Assembly: GCF_039542035.1 (NCBI RefSeq)
Contig: NZ_BAABHJ010000027.1
Location: forward strand, 124,001 to 188,000
Length of the DNA stretch: 64,000 nt
DNA from: Actinoallomurus liliacearum
GTDB taxonomy: Bacteria > Actinomycetota > Actinomycetes > Streptosporangiales > Streptosporangiaceae
Direction of reading: 5' to 3'
In this document: piece after piece, positions 58,447 to 64,000 of the stretch
How the letters are laid out: each line of letters begins with the position of its first letter
Numbering within the stretch: the first letter of the stretch is position 1
Notes under the pieces: model-generated
What the model saw: the letters and a program-made list of their open reading frames with translations, nothing else
Databases searched by the model: none
What the model was told of the DNA's origin: nothing
Translations under genes and position numbers: made by a program

Positions 58447-59619
58447 ATGACCCCCGACCTGGCCACCGCCCTGGCCGACGAGACCGCCCGGCTGCTCGAC
58501 TTCGGGCGCCGGCGGCTCCGGGAGTACGCGCTGGCGGAGTCGCCGTCCGGCGACTCCGCCGCGCTGGCCCGCTGCGCCGGGCTGATCGAGGCCGGCCACC
58601 GGGAGGCCGGCGGCACCGTGGCCCGCGAGGGCGAGCACCTGGTGTCGCGGTTCGGCCCGGAGGAGGGCCCGCACCTGCTCCTCGTCGGCCACTACGACAC
58701 CGTCTGGCCGGTGGGGCGGCTCGACACCATGCCGTACACCGACGACGGCACGACGATCACCGGGCCCGGAACGTACGACATGAAGGGCGGCCTGGTCGCC
58801 GCCGAGATGGCGCTGCGCGCGCTGCGGGCCGCCGGGACGGCGCCCGCCCGGCAGGTGCGCCTGGTCGTCGTCGCCGACGAGGAGGTCGGCAGTCCCACGG
58901 GACGCGCCGCCGTCGAACGTCACCTCGACGGCGCGGTGGCCGTCCTCGGCCTGGAGTCGCCGCACCCGGACGGCGCGCTGAAGAACGCGCGCCGGGGCAG
59001 CGTCCGCGTCCGGCTCGGCGTCCAGGGCCGCGAGGCACACGCCGCGCTCGACCCCGGCAAGGGCGTGTCCGCCATCGACGAGCTCATCGACCAGCTCGCC
59101 GTGGTCCGCGGCGTCGTGCCGGCCGACGGCACCACCCTCTGCAACGTCGGGCGGATCGAGGGCGGCCGGCGCGCCAACGTCATCGCCGGCGAGGCGTCCG
59201 CCGAGATCGGCCTGCGGTTCGCCTCTGCGGACGCCGAGCGTACGGTGCTGGACGCCCTGGCCGCGCTGCGCCCCGTACGGGCGGGCGCCGTCGTCGAGGC
59301 CTCCGTGCTGTCCGCGCGGCCGACCTGGCCGGAGCGGTCCGTGGATCCGCTGCTCGACCACATCGCCGGCCTCGGGGGGCTGCTGGGCCAGCGGATCACC
59401 GGCCGGCCCGCCGCCGGTGCCGGGGACACGAACCTGCCCGGGTCGCGCGGGCTGCCCACGCTGGACGGGTTCGGCCCGCCGGGCCGGGGCGCGCACGCCG
59501 CGGACGAGGCGATCAGCGTGGCCGGTCTCGCCGACCGGGCCGCTCTCCTCGCGGGGATCATGGCCTGGCCACCGCCGTCGGCGGCGGGTTCCGGAAGCGC
59601 CTCGGAGGATCTCCGGTGA
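58447..59619 (+). CDS. M20 family metallo-deacylase (N-acyl-L-amino acid hydrolase type)
   Basis: M20 peptidase of 390 aa (CPG2/ArgE-like), cytosolic. Zinc ligands LLVGHYDTVWP, GTYDMKGGL and VADEEVGSPTGR are intact; the dimerisation domain begins at RRGSVRVRLGVQGREAHAALD. The third-position His occurs in GRGAHAADEAIS. With the divergent acyltransferase and racemase genes it completes a D-amino acid to L-amino acid route by removing the N-succinyl group. Strong GGGAGGTGAG before the ATG; 89 bp separate it from the acyltransferase start, with -10-like CATTAT between them. Confidence 0.86.
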   Translation: MTPDLATALADETARLLDFGRRRLREYALAESPSGDSAALARCAGLIEAGHREAGGTVAREGEHLVSRFGPEEGPHLLLVGHYDTVWPVGRLDTMPYTDDGTTITGPGTYDMKGGLVAAEMALRALRAAGTAPARQVRLVVVADEEVGSPTGRAAVERHLDGAVAVLGLESPHPDGALKNARRGSVRVRLGVQGREAHAALDPGKGVSAIDELIDQLAVVRGVVPADGTTLCNVGRIEGGRRANVIAGEASAEIGLRFASADAERTVLDALAALRPVRAGAVVEASVLSARPTWPERSVDPLLDHIAGLGGLLGQRITGRPAAGAGDTNLPGSRGLPTLDGFGPPGRGAHAADEAISVAGLADRAALLAGIMAWPPPSAAGSGSASEDLR

Positions 59620-59653
59620 CCCGCCTACCGCCGCGATACGGCACTATTGCCGC

Positions 59654-62194
<2,541 letters not shown>

Positions 62195-62213
62195 CCCGCA
62201 GCGCGCGGATTCC

Positions 62214-63215
62214 CTACTCGTCCTTGGCGCCGGCGGTCTGCTTGGCCGTCGACCGCCGCGTGCCCGAAGAGGAGCCGGAACCGGAAGAGGAGGAGCCGGA
62301 AGAGGAGGACTTCTTGGCGCCGGAGGACCGCCCGTTACCGGAGGACCGCCGGGTGCCCGAGGACTTCGTCCCGGAGGACTTGGCCGACGACTTGGTCTCG
62401 GACGACTTGGTCGACGACTTCGCGGAGGACGACTTCTCGTCGCCGGACTTGGCCACCTCGCCGTCGTGGATCTCGCCGCGCCAGCCCTCGACGTCATCAT
62501 CCGGGTGGAGCAGCGCCTGCGACATCACGTGCCGCCGGAAGTGCTTGAGCTCGAGCCGGGCCCGCCGTCCCTGCGCGCGCCAGAGGTTGCCGGTCTTCTC
62601 CATGAAGCCCTGGGGGTGGTACTCGAGGACGAGCAGCACCCGGGTCAGGTCCGAGGAGAGCTCGTGGAAGGTCACCGCCCCGTCCACGTAGCCCTTCTGG
62701 CCGGTGGAGCGCCAGACGATCCGCTCGTCGGGGACCTGCTCGACGATGGTCGACTCCCACGTGCGGGTGGACCAGAAGATCTTCGCCTTCCAGCGCAGCT
62801 TCTCGTCGCCGAGCTGGTCGGTGCCCTGGACCTTCTTCATGAAGGTCGGGAAGTCCTGGAACCGCGTCCACCGGTCGTAGACCAGCTGCCGGGGCGCGCC
62901 GATGTCGATCTCTTCGATGATGTTGGTGACCTTCACCTTGGCGGAACCGCCCTTGTCGTTCTTGTCGTTCTTGCCGAGCACCTGCCCACCGACCTCCTTC
63001 AACGCGGCGACGCCTCCGGCGACCGCCGCCTTCGCCGACGTCCCACCGGCCTTGCCGATGGACTTGGCCGCGCCGGACGCGACCTTCGGCCCCAGACCAC
63101 CGCCGCGCCGGGCCTCCTTGGCGACCGTCTTGACGGTGCTCTCGATCTGCTTCGTCACGGGCTTGGCGATGCCCGTCGCATGTTTCACCAGAAAGTTCCC
63201 CGGCCGCTCGGCCAT
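62214..63215 (-). CDS. SRPBCC (cyclase/dehydrase) protein of gas-vesicle type with low-complexity tail
   Basis: Protein of 333 aa. Residues 1-85 are Lys/Ala/Gly-rich and amphipathic. Residues about 93-240 are an SRPBCC/START-like barrel (NIIEEIDIGAPRQLVYDRWT, FQDFPTFMKKVQGTDQ, EYHPQGFMEKTGN). From about 255 to the end the sequence is almost wholly Ser, Lys, Gly and Thr (KSSETKSSAKSSGTKSSGT). Such SRPBCC proteins are frequent in actinobacterial gas-vesicle clusters, and gvpK lies next to it here. The tail suggests a flexible binding or phase-forming segment; that is inference. ATG start. Confidence 0.82.
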   Translation of the reverse strand: MAERPGNFLVKHATGIAKPVTKQIESTVKTVAKEARRGGGLGPKVASGAAKSIGKAGGTSAKAAVAGGVAALKEVGGQVLGKNDKNDKGGSAKVKVTNIIEEIDIGAPRQLVYDRWTRFQDFPTFMKKVQGTDQLGDEKLRWKAKIFWSTRTWESTIVEQVPDERIVWRSTGQKGYVDGAVTFHELSSDLTRVLLVLEYHPQGFMEKTGNLWRAQGRRARLELKHFRRHVMSQALLHPDDDVEGWRGEIHDGEVAKSGDEKSSSAKSSTKSSETKSSAKSSGTKSSGTRRSSGNGRSSGAKKSSSSGSSSSGSGSSSGTRRSTAKQTAGAKDE

Positions 63216-63269
63216 CTTCGTACCCTCTCGTTCGAATCCCTGCGTCTTTGCTTGCTTTGACCGGCTTGC

Positions 63270-63294
63270 TTACCCGGGAAAAGGCGACACATTC
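63270..63294 (-). promoter_or_regulatory. SigB-like promoter for the SRPBCC gene
   Basis: GAAT, 15 nt, GGGTAA on the minus strand, 55 bp before the SRPBCC start. This resembles the GNNT-N14-16-GGGTA stress-sigma pattern of Streptomyces. Confidence 0.45.
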
Positions 63295-63384
63295 GCATTG
63301 GCCGCCGATCGTCGGCGCATCACGGCGAGCGCATCGCCGAACACGGCGCGTCAACGAATATCGGCAGTACGGCTACCTGCGGAG

Positions 63385-63408
63385 GAATAGGTCGCGCTGT
63401 CCGGGTAG
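63385..63408 (+). promoter_or_regulatory. SigB-like promoter for the small membrane protein
   Basis: GAAT, 14 nt, GGGTAG, 45 bp before the start codon at 63454. It mirrors the divergent site serving the SRPBCC gene. A palindrome GTTACGTAAC follows at 63415-63424. Confidence 0.45.
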
Positions 63409-63453
63409 GACGGTGTTACGTAACGGTTGTCCCCCGAATAGGAGAGGCGCTCC

Positions 63454-63744
63454 ATGCGCAAGAACATTGCCGGTGCGGCGGTGCACAAGACCGCCGAGTC
63501 CCGTCCGGACAAGAAGGTCACGCAATCCGCCGGCGCGCTGAAGAACGCGCCGAAGAAAGCGGCCCAGGAAACGGTGATGAAGGGTCTGCGAGCCCCGATC
63601 GTCGGGAAGGTGCTGCAGTCGTTCGCGCTGGCCCGGCTGATGCGGGTGCTGGGCGCGGTCATCCGCTTCATCGGGCCGCGCGCCCTGCCGGTGGCCCTCG
63701 TGGTCCTCGCGGGCTGGTTCGTCCGCCGCCTGCGGAGGAAGTGA
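63454..63744 (+). CDS. small membrane protein, gas-vesicle neighbourhood
   Basis: Protein of 96 aa. The N-terminal 45 residues are Lys/Ala-rich (KKVTQSAGALKNAPKKAAQE). One or two hydrophobic segments follow (RLMRVLGAVIRFIG, LPVALVVLAGWFV), and the protein ends in RRLRRK. ATG start with GGAGAGG six bases upstream. I do not recognise a family. Position, divergent SigB-like promoters and the adjacent gvpK suggest a gas-vesicle or stress association. Confidence 0.7.
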   Translation: MRKNIAGAAVHKTAESRPDKKVTQSAGALKNAPKKAAQETVMKGLRAPIVGKVLQSFALARLMRVLGAVIRFIGPRALPVALVVLAGWFVRRLRRK

Positions 63745-63754
63745 CCCGCTCCGC

Positions 63755-63802
63755 CCGCCGGTGGGAGGGCGGCGCTCCCCGTCGCCGCCCTCCCACCGGC
63801 GG
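63755..63802. terminator. strong bidirectional terminator
   Basis: A perfect 20-bp stem (CCGCCGGTGGGAGGGCGGCG and its complement) with an 8-nt loop. It separates the small membrane protein gene from the convergent gvpK. Confidence 0.85.
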
Positions 63803-63854
63803 ACGCTTGTCGCGTGCGGCCCGGTCCGGCGCCGGACGGCCGGTGGCGGACCGC

Positions 63855-64000
63855 TCAGCCCTCGGGCAGGAGCGTCCCGAGCGGGCCCAGGTCGAGGTTG
63901 AGATCCTCGGCCGTCAGCCCGAAGTGGTCCTTCAGCCGCTCCATCGCCTCGTCGAGCCGCATCAGCGCCAGGCCGAGCTGCTCGACCTGTTCGTCGGTGA
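63855..64000 (-). CDS. gvpK: gas vesicle protein K (C-terminal part, runs off the window)
   Basis: Only the last 47 codons are inside the window. They read LGLALMRLDEAMERLKDHFG then LTAEDLNLDLGPLGTLLPEG and a stop. The final DLNLDLGPLG matches the conserved GvpK C-terminus. GvpK is a minor gas-vesicle assembly protein. The remaining gvp genes should continue to the right on the minus strand. Confidence 0.85.
   Translation of the reverse strand, partial: TDEQVEQLGLALMRLDEAMERLKDHFGLTAEDLNLDLGPLGTLLPEG

Overview
The window is high-GC (roughly 70 percent) actinobacterial chromosome. Dense GTG starts, 4-bp ATGA/GTGA gene overlaps, TANNNT -10 boxes, leaderless starts, an IdeR/DmdR iron box, DevS-like and LuxR-type signalling and the edge of a gas-vesicle cluster all fit a filamentous actinomycete. 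Streptosporangiales/Thermomonosporaceae or Streptomycetales are plausible; the exact genus cannot be fixed from sequence reading alone.

Layout. 0-8.7 kb: a PadR regulator coupled to an FAD hydroxylase, a Ddn-like protein, a divergent MerR/MFS pair, an ECF41 sigma factor with its own class-type promoter, a secreted SGNH esterase, and a polytopic membrane protein. 8.8-18.2 kb: three tandem tRNA-like RNA genes, each with its own -10 box, directly followed by a tightly coupled operon: zinc-ribbon/SDR protein, leucine-rich-repeat protein, two paralogous ankyrin proteins, a MoxR AAA+ ATPase and a metallopeptidase-VWA protein. I regard this as the most interesting locus. 18.3-24.1 kb: TetR-WHG regulator, PQQ-propeller lipoprotein, NarL-type two-component system and a secreted type-B carboxylesterase. 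24.1-27.4 kb: a 1076-aa NACHT (bacterial NLR-like) protein. 27.5-29.6 kb: L,D-transpeptidase and a small secreted protein, each with a strong terminator.

29.7-39.9 kb: a complete hydroxamate siderophore (desferrioxamine-type) locus. A FecC-FecD-FecE-type ABC importer faces a substrate-binding lipoprotein, siderophore-interacting reductase, DesA, DesB and a fused DesC-DesD protein across one perfect iron box. 40.0-42.0 kb: quinone oxidoreductase with its XRE/MmyB-type regulator. 42.1-48.4 kb: a lower-GC segment with a coupled methyltransferase / FAD epoxidase-like / CYP157-like P450 operon, divergent from a large AAA-LuxR regulator. 48.3-53.5 kb: lipase-maturation-factor-like membrane protein, phytoene-desaturase-like flavoprotein, a canonical P450 and a GH16 glycosidase. 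53.6-56.4 kb: DevS-like GAF-GAF histidine kinase and a YpfJ-type zinc metallopeptidase.

56.4-59.6 kb: N-succinylamino acid racemase/OSBS, a GNAT acyltransferase and an M20 deacylase, together resembling the D- to L-amino acid conversion pathway. 59.6-62.2 kb: aminopeptidase N. 62.2-64 kb: SRPBCC protein with a Ser/Lys-rich tail, a small membrane protein divergent from it, and the C-terminal end of gvpK at the window edge. The two divergent genes both carry SigB-like promoter matches, suggesting stress control of the gas-vesicle region.
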